Part shown: piece by piece, positions 38,093 through 46,262 of the stretch
How the letters are laid out: each line of letters begins with the position of its first letter
How positions within the stretch are numbered: the first letter of the stretch is position 1
Origin: Streptomyces sp. NBC_01288
GTDB lineage: Bacteria; Actinomycetota; Actinomycetes; Streptomycetales; Streptomycetaceae
Direction: 5' to 3'
Assembly: GCF_035982055.1 (NCBI RefSeq)
Contig: NZ_CP108427.1
Location: forward strand, 496,001-560,000
DNA: 64,000 nucleotides
Notes under the pieces: generated by a model
What the model saw: the letters and a program-made list of their open reading frames with translations, nothing else
Databases searched by the model: none
What the model was told of the DNA's origin: nothing
Position numbers and translations under genes: made by a program

Positions 38093-39123
38093 AGGCCGAC
38101 ACCTTGACGCCCGCCCGTGCCACCGAGCCCGGTGGCACGGGGCCGGTCCTCGACGTCTCCGGACTGCACATCGGATTCGGCGGCTCGGACGTCGTCTCCG
38201 GCGTGGATCTCCGCGTCGAACAAGGCGAAGTGGTGGGCCTGATCGGCGAGAGCGGCTGCGGCAAGTCCAGCGTCGCCCTCGCCGCCATGGGGCTGCTGGG
38301 CTCGGGCGCCGACGTCCGCGCCGACCGGCTGGAGGCGTGCGGCACGGATCTGCTGGGCAGCGCGCCCAAGGAGTTGGAGAACCTGCGCGGCGACCGCGTG
38401 GCCATGGTCTTCCAGGAGCCCATGACCTCGCTCAACCCGTGCATGCGGGTCGGCGCGCAGGTCGCCGAGGTGTTGCGCATCCACGGCAAGGCCGGCCGGA
38501 AGGAAGCACAGGAGCGGGCCGTGGACCTGCTGCGCCTGGTGGAGATCCCCTCTCCCGAGCGCCGGGCCAGGCAGTTCCCGCACGAGCTGTCCGGCGGCAT
38601 GCGCCAGCGCGTGGTCATCGCCATCGCGATGGCGGGCAGCCCGCGCCTGCTGCTGGCCGACGAACCGACGACCGCCCTCGACGTCACCGTGCAGGCCGAG
38701 ATCCTCCGACTGCTGCGCTCGCTCCAGGAGGAGCACGGCATGGGGATGCTGCTCATCTCGCACGACCTCGGTGTCATCACCGCCATGTGCAGCCGCGTGC
38801 AGGTGATGTACGCCGGTCAGGCGGTGGAGTCCGGCACGGTCGAGCAGGTGCTGAACGCGCCCCGGCATCCGTACACGCGGGCGCTGCTCGCGGCGGTGCC
38901 CCGGATGCGGGAGGGCGACGGCACCCCGCTCACCGCGATCCGCGGCCAACTCACGGACGACGCCCGCCGGTTGCCCGGGTGCCGCTTCGCGCCGCGCTGT
39001 CCGCTGGCCGCCGACGCCTGCGCCGAGCCCCAGCCGTTGCGGCCCGTCGGCGAAGGGTGGGTGTCGCGCTGCTGGCGTGACATCGAGGACGCCCCGACCG
39101 CAGCCGGAGGAAACGATGAGTGA
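38089..39123 (+). CDS. Peptide ABC transporter ATP-binding protein, DppD type
   Basis: A 344-residue ATPase with Walker A IGESGCGKSS, Q-loop VFQEPMTSLNP, signature ELSGGMRQRVVIAIAMA, Walker B LLLADEPTTALD and SHDLGVI. The C-terminal oligopeptide domain ends with four cysteines (PGCRFAPRCPLAADAC, SRCW), which bind a cluster in this family. GTG 38089 overlaps the SBP stop (GTGA). Confidence 0.94.
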   Translation: MKADTLTPARATEPGGTGPVLDVSGLHIGFGGSDVVSGVDLRVEQGEVVGLIGESGCGKSSVALAAMGLLGSGADVRADRLEACGTDLLGSAPKELENLRGDRVAMVFQEPMTSLNPCMRVGAQVAEVLRIHGKAGRKEAQERAVDLLRLVEIPSPERRARQFPHELSGGMRQRVVIAIAMAGSPRLLLADEPTTALDVTVQAEILRLLRSLQEEHGMGMLLISHDLGVITAMCSRVQVMYAGQAVESGTVEQVLNAPRHPYTRALLAAVPRMREGDGTPLTAIRGQLTDDARRLPGCRFAPRCPLAADACAEPQPLRPVGEGWVSRCWRDIEDAPTAAGGNDE

Positions 39124-40147
39124 ATCGCGACTGGATCTGACAGTGGCCGAACCGACGGCTCCGCCGCCTACGGCGGACACCGAAGTGCCGCCACTGCTCG
39201 AACTCGCCGGTATCGGCCACGAGTTCGGCCGTCGCCCGGGCCGTTCCGGTGTCCGGGCCGTGGACGACATCTCGCTGGCCCTGAACCCTGGTGAGACGGT
39301 CGGCCTGGTCGGCGAGTCCGGGTGCGGCAAGAGCACGCTCGGCCGGATCGCCACCAGGCTGTACCGGCCCACGCGGGGCGCCGTGCGCTTCGAGGGCAAG
39401 GACATGACGCACAAGCCGAAGAGCGCCGACCTCAAGGCGTTCCGGCGTGCGGTGCAGATGGTGTTCCAGGATCCCAACGGCTCGCTGAACCCCCGGTTGC
39501 CGGTGGGCTCCAGCATCGAGGAGCCGCTGCGGGCCCGCGGGGTGCCGCGCACCGAGCGCCGCGAGCGGCTGGCGGAAGTCCTGGAGGAGGTCGGCCTCGA
39601 CTCGGCGGCGGCCGGCCGTTATCCGCACGAGTTCTCCGGCGGTCAGCGTCAACGCCTCGCGCTCGCCCGGGCGTTGGCCCCGCAGCCGTCGGTGATCGTC
39701 CTCGACGAGCCGACGTCGGCGCTGGACGTCTCCATCCAGGCACAGATCCTCAATCTGCTCCAGGAGATCCAACAGCGGGACCGCATCGCCTACTTGTTCA
39801 TCTCGCACAACCTCGGCGTGGTCCGCCACCTCAGTCAGAGGGTGGCAGTTATGTACCTCGGCTCGATCGTCGAGATCGCCCCGGCACAGCAGTTGTTCGA
39901 GGCTCCGCAGCACCCGTACTCGATGGCACTGCTCTCCTCGGTCCTCGAACCCGGCGATGACACCGGGCCGGGCGAACAGATCGTCCTCAAGGGCGAGTTG
40001 CCCTCGCCGACCGACATTCCGACCGGCTGCCCCTTCTCCTCCCGCTGCTGGCTGGCCGACGACCACTGCCGCAGCGAACGCCCCGCGCTCACCGAACAGG
40101 CACCCGGCCATCTGACCGCGTGCCACAAACCAGGGGGTCACTCATGA
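39116..40147 (+). CDS. Peptide ABC transporter ATP-binding protein, DppF type
   Basis: A 343-residue partner ATPase: Walker A VGESGCGKSTLGR, Q-loop VFQDPNGSLNP, signature EFSGGQRQRLALARALA, Walker B VIVLDEPTSALD and the Cys-rich tail PTGCPFSSRCWLADDHC. GGAGG precedes ATG 39116, which lies just before the dppD stop (8-nt overlap). Confidence 0.94.
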   Translation: MSESRLDLTVAEPTAPPPTADTEVPPLLELAGIGHEFGRRPGRSGVRAVDDISLALNPGETVGLVGESGCGKSTLGRIATRLYRPTRGAVRFEGKDMTHKPKSADLKAFRRAVQMVFQDPNGSLNPRLPVGSSIEEPLRARGVPRTERRERLAEVLEEVGLDSAAAGRYPHEFSGGQRQRLALARALAPQPSVIVLDEPTSALDVSIQAQILNLLQEIQQRDRIAYLFISHNLGVVRHLSQRVAVMYLGSIVEIAPAQQLFEAPQHPYSMALLSSVLEPGDDTGPGEQIVLKGELPSPTDIPTGCPFSSRCWLADDHCRSERPALTEQAPGHLTACHKPGGHS

Positions 40148-40935
40148 CGGACACGCTGCACCGCGGCTACGTATCGAGCCCGTTCGGTCAGCTGCACTAT
40201 GTCGAATGCGGCACGGGCGAACCGGTTCTGATGCTCCATCAGACACCGCGCTCCTGGACCGAGTACCTGGATGTACTCCCCTATGTCGGGGCCACGCACC
40301 GGGCCATCGCCATGGACACCCTGGGTTTCGGGGCCTCCGCGAAACCCGACGGGCCGCACTCGATCGACCGGTTCGCCGACGCGGCCGACGCGCTGATCGA
40401 GGAACTCGGCCTGGAGCGCTTCCATCTCGTGGGCCATCACACCGGCGGGGTCATCGCGGTGGAACTCGCCGCGCGCCACCAGAAGCGGGTGGCGAGTCTG
40501 TTCCTGTCCGCGACCCCCTTCATCGACGAGGAGAAGCGCCGCTCGGCCGGCCGGCGCAAGGCCGTCGACCACGTCGTCCCGCAGCCCGACGGCTCACACC
40601 TCATCGAACTCTGGAACCGCAGGCGGGAGTTCTACGAGCCCGGCGAGGAGGCCGCCCTCAACCGGTTCATGATCGACGCGCTGACCGTGCTGGACCGGGT
40701 CGAGGAAGGGCACGTGGCGGTACGGGGTTCGATGATGGACCAGCGGCTGCCCCTCGTCACCGCCCGCACCCTCGCCGTCTGCGCGTCCGGCGACCACTTC
40801 TCGATGCCGGGCCTGGAGAAGTTCGCCGACGCCGGCTGCGAGACCCGGGTCATTCCCGGTGGACATGTCCCCGTGCCGGAGCAGCTCCCCGGGGAGTTCT
40901 CCCGGCACATCCTGGACTGGGTGGCGGCGGGATGA
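40144..40935 (+). CDS. Alpha/beta hydrolase with His at the nucleophile position
   Basis: A 263-residue alpha/beta-fold protein. The nucleophile elbow reads GHHTGG (residues 97-102), so His99 stands where the catalytic Ser is expected; members with GYHTG or GHHTG elbows form a recognised but little-studied branch. LHQTPRSW is the oxyanion loop and the final His is in IPGGHVPVPEQ. The ATG overlaps the dppF stop (ATGA), so it is part of the transporter operon. The reaction is unknown; it could be a non-hydrolytic enzyme. Confidence 0.82.
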   Translation: MTDTLHRGYVSSPFGQLHYVECGTGEPVLMLHQTPRSWTEYLDVLPYVGATHRAIAMDTLGFGASAKPDGPHSIDRFADAADALIEELGLERFHLVGHHTGGVIAVELAARHQKRVASLFLSATPFIDEEKRRSAGRRKAVDHVVPQPDGSHLIELWNRRREFYEPGEEAALNRFMIDALTVLDRVEEGHVAVRGSMMDQRLPLVTARTLAVCASGDHFSMPGLEKFADAGCETRVIPGGHVPVPEQLPGEFSRHILDWVAAG

Positions 40936-41720
40936 CCACCGCCGGCGCGGTCCGGGAGTCCGGCGAGCGGCCCAACTCGGTGCTCGGCAAGGTGAGTCTG
41001 ATCCTGTCGGCCTTCGGTGACGACGACTTCTCGCTGGGCCTCGCCGAGCTGAGGTCGCGTACCGGCATCGCGAAGGCCACTGTGCACCGGTTGTGCCAAG
41101 AACTCGTCGCCACCGACTTCCTGGAGCGGGACGGCTGCAACTACCGCCTGGGCGTACGGCTTTACACGATGGGCCTGCGCTCTCCGCAGCAGCGCACCCT
41201 GCGCGAGGCGGCCAGGCCGGTGATCGAGGGCCTCGCGCAGACCCTGGACAACGCCGTGATCCTGGCGATCCCGCACGACTCCGAGCTGCTCTGCGTCGAG
41301 AACCTCGGCACGCACCGCAATCACGCCCGGTCCACCGCCGACGGCCGACGCCTGCAACTGCACAGCACCGCCGCGGGCAAGCTCACCCTGGCGCTTCTCC
41401 CCGAGCAGTACCCGCTCGCGAGCGTCCTCCCCCAGATGGTCCGCTGCACCCCGCACACGCTCGGCCCGGCCCAACTGCCGGGTGAACTCAAGCGCGTTCG
41501 GGAGCAGGGCTACGCCGTCGAGGTCGAGGAGCGGCGCCTCGGCTACCTCGCCGTCGCGGTTCCCGTGCGCGGTGCGGGCGGCGCCTACCTGGGCGCGCTG
41601 TCGGTCATCGCGCCCACGGCGGGCAGCAGGATCACCCGCCTGCTCACCGCCCTCACCCAGGCATCGAGCGTCATCACGACCCGACTCGCTCGCTACGACT
41701 CCCTCCGCGCTCCCCTCTAG
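40932..41720 (+). CDS. IclR-family transcriptional regulator 2
   Basis: A 262-residue regulator with the HTH LAELRSRTGIAKATVHRLCQEL, whose recognition helix is nearly the same as in the IclR at 29979 (AKATVHRLCQEL in both). The effector domain has LQLHSTAAGKLTLALL and AVPVRGAGGAYLGALSVIAP. The matching recognition helices suggest related DNA sites. It ends the dpp operon (ATGA overlap) and its 3' end overlaps the convergent hydrolase gene by 47 nt. Confidence 0.92.
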   Translation: MTTAGAVRESGERPNSVLGKVSLILSAFGDDDFSLGLAELRSRTGIAKATVHRLCQELVATDFLERDGCNYRLGVRLYTMGLRSPQQRTLREAARPVIEGLAQTLDNAVILAIPHDSELLCVENLGTHRNHARSTADGRRLQLHSTAAGKLTLALLPEQYPLASVLPQMVRCTPHTLGPAQLPGELKRVREQGYAVEVEERRLGYLAVAVPVRGAGGAYLGALSVIAPTAGSRITRLLTALTQASSVITTRLARYDSLRAPL

Positions 41721-42471
41721 CACCTGCCCCCGCACCGCTCTCGGCCAAGGCCGCCACGAACCCCTCGGGGTTGTCGCGCATCATGTGGTGGCCCGCGTCG
41801 GGGACGTCTACGACCGGGATGCCGGCCTGCCGTACGGCGGGCTCGTCCGCGTAGGGGCGGCTGCGGGTGCCGATCAGCATCACCCGGGGCTGGGGAAGGC
41901 CGTAGAAGAGCTCCGCCGTGCCCGGAGTCGTCCCGCGTACCAGGCTGACGGCGCTGCGGTGGAGGATCGCGGGGTCCGACGTGCGGACGCGGGCGGCGTA
42001 GTCGGGGTCCAGTGTCGACAGGACCGTGCGGTATCCGCGGCTGACGAAGTCCTCCTCGGACTGGGCGGCGATGGCCGCGCTGTAGAGTCCGCCGCCCGCG
42101 CGCAGGTTGGGCTCGGCGACGATGAGCCGGGAGGCCAGGTCGGGGCGGGTCGCCGCGAGGACGATCGCGATGGCGCCGCCCATCGAGTGTCCGACGAGGA
42201 CCGTGTCCTTGATGCCCTCGTGGTCCAGGAGAGCGGCGACCGTCTCGGCGTGCGCCTCCAGCGTGCCGGGGAAGTCCTGCGGGCGGTCACTGAAGCCGTG
42301 TCCCAGGAGGTCGACGACGATCGACCGTCCGCCGTGGAGAGCCGCGATCCCCGTGAAGTCGGCCGAGCCCGCGCAGCCCAGTCCGTGGAGGTACACCCGT
42401 GCGGGGCCGTCGCCCGGGAGGTCGATCCAGCGCAGGTGGCCGCCGGCGCCGGGGATGTACGTGGACCGCAT
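41674..42471 (-). CDS. Alpha/beta hydrolase
   Basis: A 265-residue serine hydrolase: YLHGLGCAGSADF oxyanion loop, nucleophile elbow VGHSMGGA, Asp in IGTRSRPYADE and His in PDAGHHMMRDNPEGF. The standard GHSMGG sets it apart from the upstream-operon member at 40144. GAGGAG precedes ATG 42471. It overlaps iclR2 tail to tail and lies 50 nt downstream of the Lrp gene, so it is probably cotranscribed with it. Confidence 0.88.
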   Translation of the reverse strand: MRSTYIPGAGGHLRWIDLPGDGPARVYLHGLGCAGSADFTGIAALHGGRSIVVDLLGHGFSDRPQDFPGTLEAHAETVAALLDHEGIKDTVLVGHSMGGAIAIVLAATRPDLASRLIVAEPNLRAGGGLYSAAIAAQSEEDFVSRGYRTVLSTLDPDYAARVRTSDPAILHRSAVSLVRGTTPGTAELFYGLPQPRVMLIGTRSRPYADEPAVRQAGIPVVDVPDAGHHMMRDNPEGFVAALAESGAGAGARGERGGSRSERVGS

Positions 42472-42521
42472 CAGTGCTCCTCAACTGCCTTCAGGAAGGG
42501 GGTGGTTCGAGGTGCCCGGTG

Positions 42522-43697
42522 TTATCGCCAGAGGCGCTTGTCGTCCGGTACGGCGAGGAGGCTGTCGGTGGGGAGGTGGCTTCCCTGGGGTTCGCGCAGG
42601 GGGACGACGCCGACGCAGCGGCCGTCGCGGTCCAGGATCCGGCCCATGTGCTTCACCGTCCGCAGGACCACCGAGCGGTCGTCGATCACCAGACGTGGCA
42701 GCCTGCGCGACAGATGTGCCTCGAAGGTGTGCACGTCGGCCAGCGCGCGCAGCCAGACGTCGATGACGAGGTTGTGCGGGCCCGCGGTGATCGCGCACGA
42801 GCGGACCTCCCGTATGCCCGACAGGACGCGGCTGGTCTCCTCCAGGTGCAGGGCGGGCACGGACGCGAAGTACACCGCCGCCAGTGGCCAGCCGGACAGC
42901 CGCCGGGCGAGGTCGCAGCGCAGGCTCACACGGGAGGCCAGCAGCGACTGGAGTCTGCGGCGGACCGTGGTGACGCCGACGCCGGTGGCGGTCGCCAGGG
43001 CGCGGATCGACATCCGGCCGTCGGAGCTGAGGAGTTCGAGGATCTGCGCGTCCAGGGAGTCCCAGGGCGTGGTGCTCGCGGTGCCCGGGTCGGGCGGGAT
43101 GTCGGAGGCGTGGCTCGCCTCGATGCGCGCGCACTGGGCCGCGTCGAGGCTGCGCAGGCGCCAGCGGCTGCCCTCGGTGGGGACGCCGGTGGAGACGTGC
43201 GTGCGGGTGGCGCGGACGCCCGGTGTCTGCTGGAAGAGGCGGGTGGTGAGGTGGGCGAGTTCGTCGAGGTCCCGGGTCTGTACGGCGGTCACGACGTCGC
43301 GGCCGCCGGCCGTGATCTTGACGTTGGCCACGGCGTGCTCGGCGGCGAGCGCGCGGGCCACGTCCTCCGCGACGCCGGGCTCGGTGTCGACCTCGACGAT
43401 GCCCGTCACCACGATCCGGGAGTCCGACAGCCTCGGGTAGGCGGTCACCCACGCGAGCCCGGCCTCCTCCAGCCGCTGCCAGCGCCGGGCCGCCGTCACC
43501 GGGTTCACGCCGAGGACGTCGCCGACCAGGGTCCACGGGGCGCGGGGGTGGATCTGTAGCGCGTGCACGACTCCGCGGTCCAGTTCGTCGAGATCCGCGG
43601 CAGCGAAATCCTGCGCCTCCTGGGACGGCGTATTCCTGCGCGCCCGACTGAAATCAGGATCGGAAGCTGCACCGTAGCGCGGGGTTATCTCGTCCAT
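42522..43697 (-). CDS. Double-domain Lrp/AsnC-family transcriptional regulator
   Basis: A 391-residue regulator made of two Lrp units in one chain. Unit 1 has the HTH LDRGVVHALQIHPRAPWTLVGDVLG (about 38-62) and an AsnC ligand domain; unit 2 has the HTH LDAQILELLSSDGRMSIRALA (about 218-238), recognition helix VGVTTVRRRLQSL, and a second AsnC domain. Double Lrp proteins of this size are common in Streptomyces. A 34-residue N-terminal arm precedes unit 1 and is coded by a copy of the 53-bp element. AAGGGAG is 6 nt before ATG 43697. It is divergent from the amidohydrolase at 43781 and likely controls it. Confidence 0.9.
   Translation of the reverse strand: MDEITPRYGAASDPDFSRARRNTPSQEAQDFAAADLDELDRGVVHALQIHPRAPWTLVGDVLGVNPVTAARRWQRLEEAGLAWVTAYPRLSDSRIVVTGIVEVDTEPGVAEDVARALAAEHAVANVKITAGGRDVVTAVQTRDLDELAHLTTRLFQQTPGVRATRTHVSTGVPTEGSRWRLRSLDAAQCARIEASHASDIPPDPGTASTTPWDSLDAQILELLSSDGRMSIRALATATGVGVTTVRRRLQSLLASRVSLRCDLARRLSGWPLAAVYFASVPALHLEETSRVLSGIREVRSCAITAGPHNLVIDVWLRALADVHTFEAHLSRRLPRLVIDDRSVVLRTVKHMGRILDRDGRCVGVVPLREPQGSHLPTDSLLAVPDDKRLWR
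43628..43680. promoter_or_regulatory. 53-bp element shared with 33154-33206 (copy 2)
   Basis: Same conserved blocks as copy 1, in the same orientation on the plus strand: TCCTGCGCGCCC, then GAAGCTGCACCG. It lies within the first codons of the Lrp gene and about 100 nt upstream of the second amidohydrolase. The reading frame of the Lrp arm is not kept in copy 1, so the conservation is at DNA level. Confidence 0.55.
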
Positions 43698-43780
43698 TGC
43701 AGACTCCCTTTCGCCTGTTCCTGATAGCGAGGTTCCCCGACACCGAGGTTCCTGATACCGAGGAGTGATTCGGCCCCACC

Positions 43781-45061
43781 ATGACGGATGCCATGACGCA
43801 AGAGACCTTTCGGACCATTTTGCGCGTCGAGAACGCCCGCCTCGTCGACGGTACCGGTGCGCTCCCGGTGACCGACGCCGTCGTCGTCGCGGACGCGGAG
43901 GGAACGATCACCTACGCCGGACCAGCGGCTACGGCCCCACCCGTGCCCGGTGACGGCTCCGCGGTGCGGATCATCGACGCCGGCGGCCGGACCGTGCTCC
44001 CCGGGTTCTTCGACTGCCACACCCACCTCGCGTACGCGCAGGGCTCGCCTCCCGGGCGGCGCGGCGAACTCGATCCGGTCCTCGTCACCTACGACACCGC
44101 GACCCGGCTGCGGCAGACCCTGGACGCGGGCATCACCACCGCCCGTGACCTGGGCGGACTGTCCACCGGGTTCCGTACGGCCGTGGAGACCGGGCGGATC
44201 GTCGGCCCCCGGCTGCACACCGCCGTACGGATCATCAGCCACACCGGCGGGCACGCCGACTTCCGCATGCTGGACGGCACCGACCTCAGCGGCGGCGAGA
44301 TGGCCGAACTGGCCGACACCGTGGACGAGTCCCGGCTCGCCGTGCGCAAGGTGCTCCGCGCGGGCGCCGACGTGGTCAAGATCTGCGCGTCCGGCGGCAT
44401 GGCCAGCCCCTACGACCAGCCCGAGGACGAGGGGCTGATGGAGGAGGAGATCCGGGCCGTGGTGGACGAGTGCCGACGCCACGGCGGCAAGCCGGTCGCC
44501 GCCCACGCGCAGGGCACCGCGGGCATCATCAACGCCATCCTCGGCGGTGTCACCAGCATCGAGCACGGCTACGGCCTGGACGAGCGGGCGCTGGACCTGG
44601 CGGGCGAGCGGGGCACGTTCGTCGTGCCGACGCTGTCCACGGTGTTCGCGGGTATCGACAAGGACCTGATGCCGGAGCACCACTACCAGAAGAAGGTCCG
44701 CTGGTCGGGCATCACCAAGGAGAACATCGCCCGCGCCATCGACCAGGGCGCCCGCATCGCGCTCGGCACCGACGCGGCGGTCTGCCCGCACGGCCAGAAC
44801 CTGCTGGAGCTGCGCTTCCTCGTGGACCTCGGCATGGACCCGATGACGGCGATCGTCGCCGGTACCCGCACCTCGGCCGAGCTTCTGGGCCTGTCCGACC
44901 GGCTCGGCACCCTGACCGTCGGCAAGACCGCCGACCTGATTCTGTGCGACGGCGACCCGCTCGCGGACATCGGCGTGCTCGGCGATCCCGGCAACATCGT
45001 GTGTGTCGTCCAGGACGGCGTCGTACGCAAGGATCTGCTGCCCGCGGCGGGAACCCACTGA
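43781..45061 (+). CDS. Metal-dependent amidohydrolase 2 (imidazolonepropionase/prolidase-like)
   Basis: A 426-residue TIM-barrel amidohydrolase with HTH in FFDCHTHL, Lys in GADVVKICASGGM, His in PVAAHAQ, His in SIEHGYG and Asp in ALGTDAAVCPHG. It is a paralogue of the 33273 enzyme (similar length and motif spacing). It is monocistronic, divergent from the Lrp gene, and ends 5 nt from the convergent LLM gene. Two ATG codons (43781, 43793) are possible starts. Confidence 0.9.
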   Translation: MTDAMTQETFRTILRVENARLVDGTGALPVTDAVVVADAEGTITYAGPAATAPPVPGDGSAVRIIDAGGRTVLPGFFDCHTHLAYAQGSPPGRRGELDPVLVTYDTATRLRQTLDAGITTARDLGGLSTGFRTAVETGRIVGPRLHTAVRIISHTGGHADFRMLDGTDLSGGEMAELADTVDESRLAVRKVLRAGADVVKICASGGMASPYDQPEDEGLMEEEIRAVVDECRRHGGKPVAAHAQGTAGIINAILGGVTSIEHGYGLDERALDLAGERGTFVVPTLSTVFAGIDKDLMPEHHYQKKVRWSGITKENIARAIDQGARIALGTDAAVCPHGQNLLELRFLVDLGMDPMTAIVAGTRTSAELLGLSDRLGTLTVGKTADLILCDGDPLADIGVLGDPGNIVCVVQDGVVRKDLLPAAGTH

Positions 45062-45066
45062 CGGTC

Positions 45067-46125
45067 TCATCCCCGGCGGAGGGCCGGCAGGACCGAGGAG
45101 CCGACGGTCTCGATCAGGTCGGTGGGCAGGTCGTAGGAGCCGACGTGCTGGAGGAAGACGTCGGTGACGCCCAACTCGCGCAGGGTGCGCAGGCGTTGGG
45201 TGATCTGTGCGGCCGTGCCGATCAGGCAGAACTCCTCGGCGAAGCGGACGGCCGCCTCGTCGCTGATCCAGGCCGAGCAGATTCTGACGGCCGCGTCCCA
45301 GTCCTCGGCGTGCACGAGGTCCGGGTAGACGCCCTCCACTGTCGCCGGGACGTCCACGTCGATGCCGGCGAGGGCGAGGAAGGACGCGCCGCCGTTCTGG
45401 GCGATCGAGGCGCAGATCGGTTTGATCAGGCGGGCCTCGGCCTCGATGTCGTCGGTCACCGCGCAGAACGCGGACACGGTCACCGGGAACGCCTCCGCGC
45501 TCCGGCCGGCCGATTCCGCGCCCTCCCGCACCCGGGCGGTGGCGGCGGCCAGGGTGCGCGGTGAGACTCCGCTGAGCAGGATGACGCCGTCGGCGATCTC
45601 ACCGGCGAGGCGCAGGTTGCGCGGCCCGCTCGCCGCGAGATGCAGCGGCACGGACGGCTGGGGGTCGCGCAGCCGTGAGCGGACCTTGCCCTCGAAGTCC
45701 CAGTCGCGCCCGTCGAGCAGGGCCCGCAGCATGCTCAGGCCCTCGCGCAGTTCCGCCGAGCCGGTCTGGCGCAGGCCGATCGGTGCGACGGAGCTGTTGC
45801 CGACGCCGAGGCCGAGGGTGAACCGGCCGGGCGCGAGTTCGGCGACGCTGCGGGCGGCCGACGCGACGACGGACGGGTGCCGGGTGGCGAGGTTGGTGAC
45901 GGCGGTGCCGAGGCCGATGCGCTCGGTGGCGAAGGCGGCCGCGGTGAGTGTGGTGAACACGTCCCGCCACAGCAACTGCGAGTCGGGGAACCACACTTGG
46001 TCGAAGCCGAGCTCCTCGGCCCGCCGTACGGTCCGGGCCACCCGGTCCGCCCGGTCGCAGGGCGGGACGCGCACGCCGATCCGCAGCGGGCCCTCGTCGC
46101 GGCTCTCCGATATGTCGCTGTTCAT
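45067..46125 (-). CDS. LLM-class F420/FMN-dependent oxidoreductase
   Basis: A 352-residue luciferase-like enzyme: LRIGVRVPPCDRADRVARTVRRAEELGFDQVW at the start, then TERIGLGTAVTNLATRHP, GRFTLGLGVGNSSVAPIG and HLAASGPRNLRLAGEIADGVIL. The GLGVGN segment is typical of the F420-dependent MER-like branch. It may reduce or oxygenate a pathway intermediate. TAGGGT lies 7 nt before ATG 46125 with no Shine-Dalgarno site, so the mRNA is probably leaderless. The best copy of the 17-bp palindrome is 43 nt upstream, which links this gene to the catabolic regulon. Confidence 0.9.
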   Translation of the reverse strand: MNSDISESRDEGPLRIGVRVPPCDRADRVARTVRRAEELGFDQVWFPDSQLLWRDVFTTLTAAAFATERIGLGTAVTNLATRHPSVVASAARSVAELAPGRFTLGLGVGNSSVAPIGLRQTGSAELREGLSMLRALLDGRDWDFEGKVRSRLRDPQPSVPLHLAASGPRNLRLAGEIADGVILLSGVSPRTLAAATARVREGAESAGRSAEAFPVTVSAFCAVTDDIEAEARLIKPICASIAQNGGASFLALAGIDVDVPATVEGVYPDLVHAEDWDAAVRICSAWISDEAAVRFAEEFCLIGTAAQITQRLRTLRELGVTDVFLQHVGSYDLPTDLIETVGSSVLPALRRG

Positions 46126-46168
46126 GGAGAGGACCCTAAGGACGAGTGAGGGGCCGCCAAACGTCTGC

Positions 46169-46185
46169 GGTCCGCTGAGCGGTCC
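46169..46185. promoter_or_regulatory. 17-bp palindromic operator, site E (LLM gene)
   Basis: GGTCCGCTGAGCGGTCC, the most symmetrical copy. On the minus strand its edge is 30 nt from the -10-like TAGGGT (46138-46133), which is 7 nt before the LLM start codon. Confidence 0.75.
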
Positions 46186-46262
46186 GCCCGCACGGTACGG
46201 CCGGAGGCCGACGCGGGTGCCCGCGCCCCGGAAGGTCACGGGCACCCCGGTCCCGGGCGCGA

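Noticed and set aside
43628..43697. A later start for the Lrp gene, leaving the 53-bp element purely non-coding.
   Set aside because: There is no ATG, GTG or TTG codon in frame before the first HTH, and a good ribosome site (AAGGGAG) precedes ATG 43697.
42522..43697. The Lrp double protein as a fusion caused by a lost stop codon.
   Set aside because: Both halves have intact HTH and ligand domains, and double Lrp proteins of this length are usual in Streptomyces.
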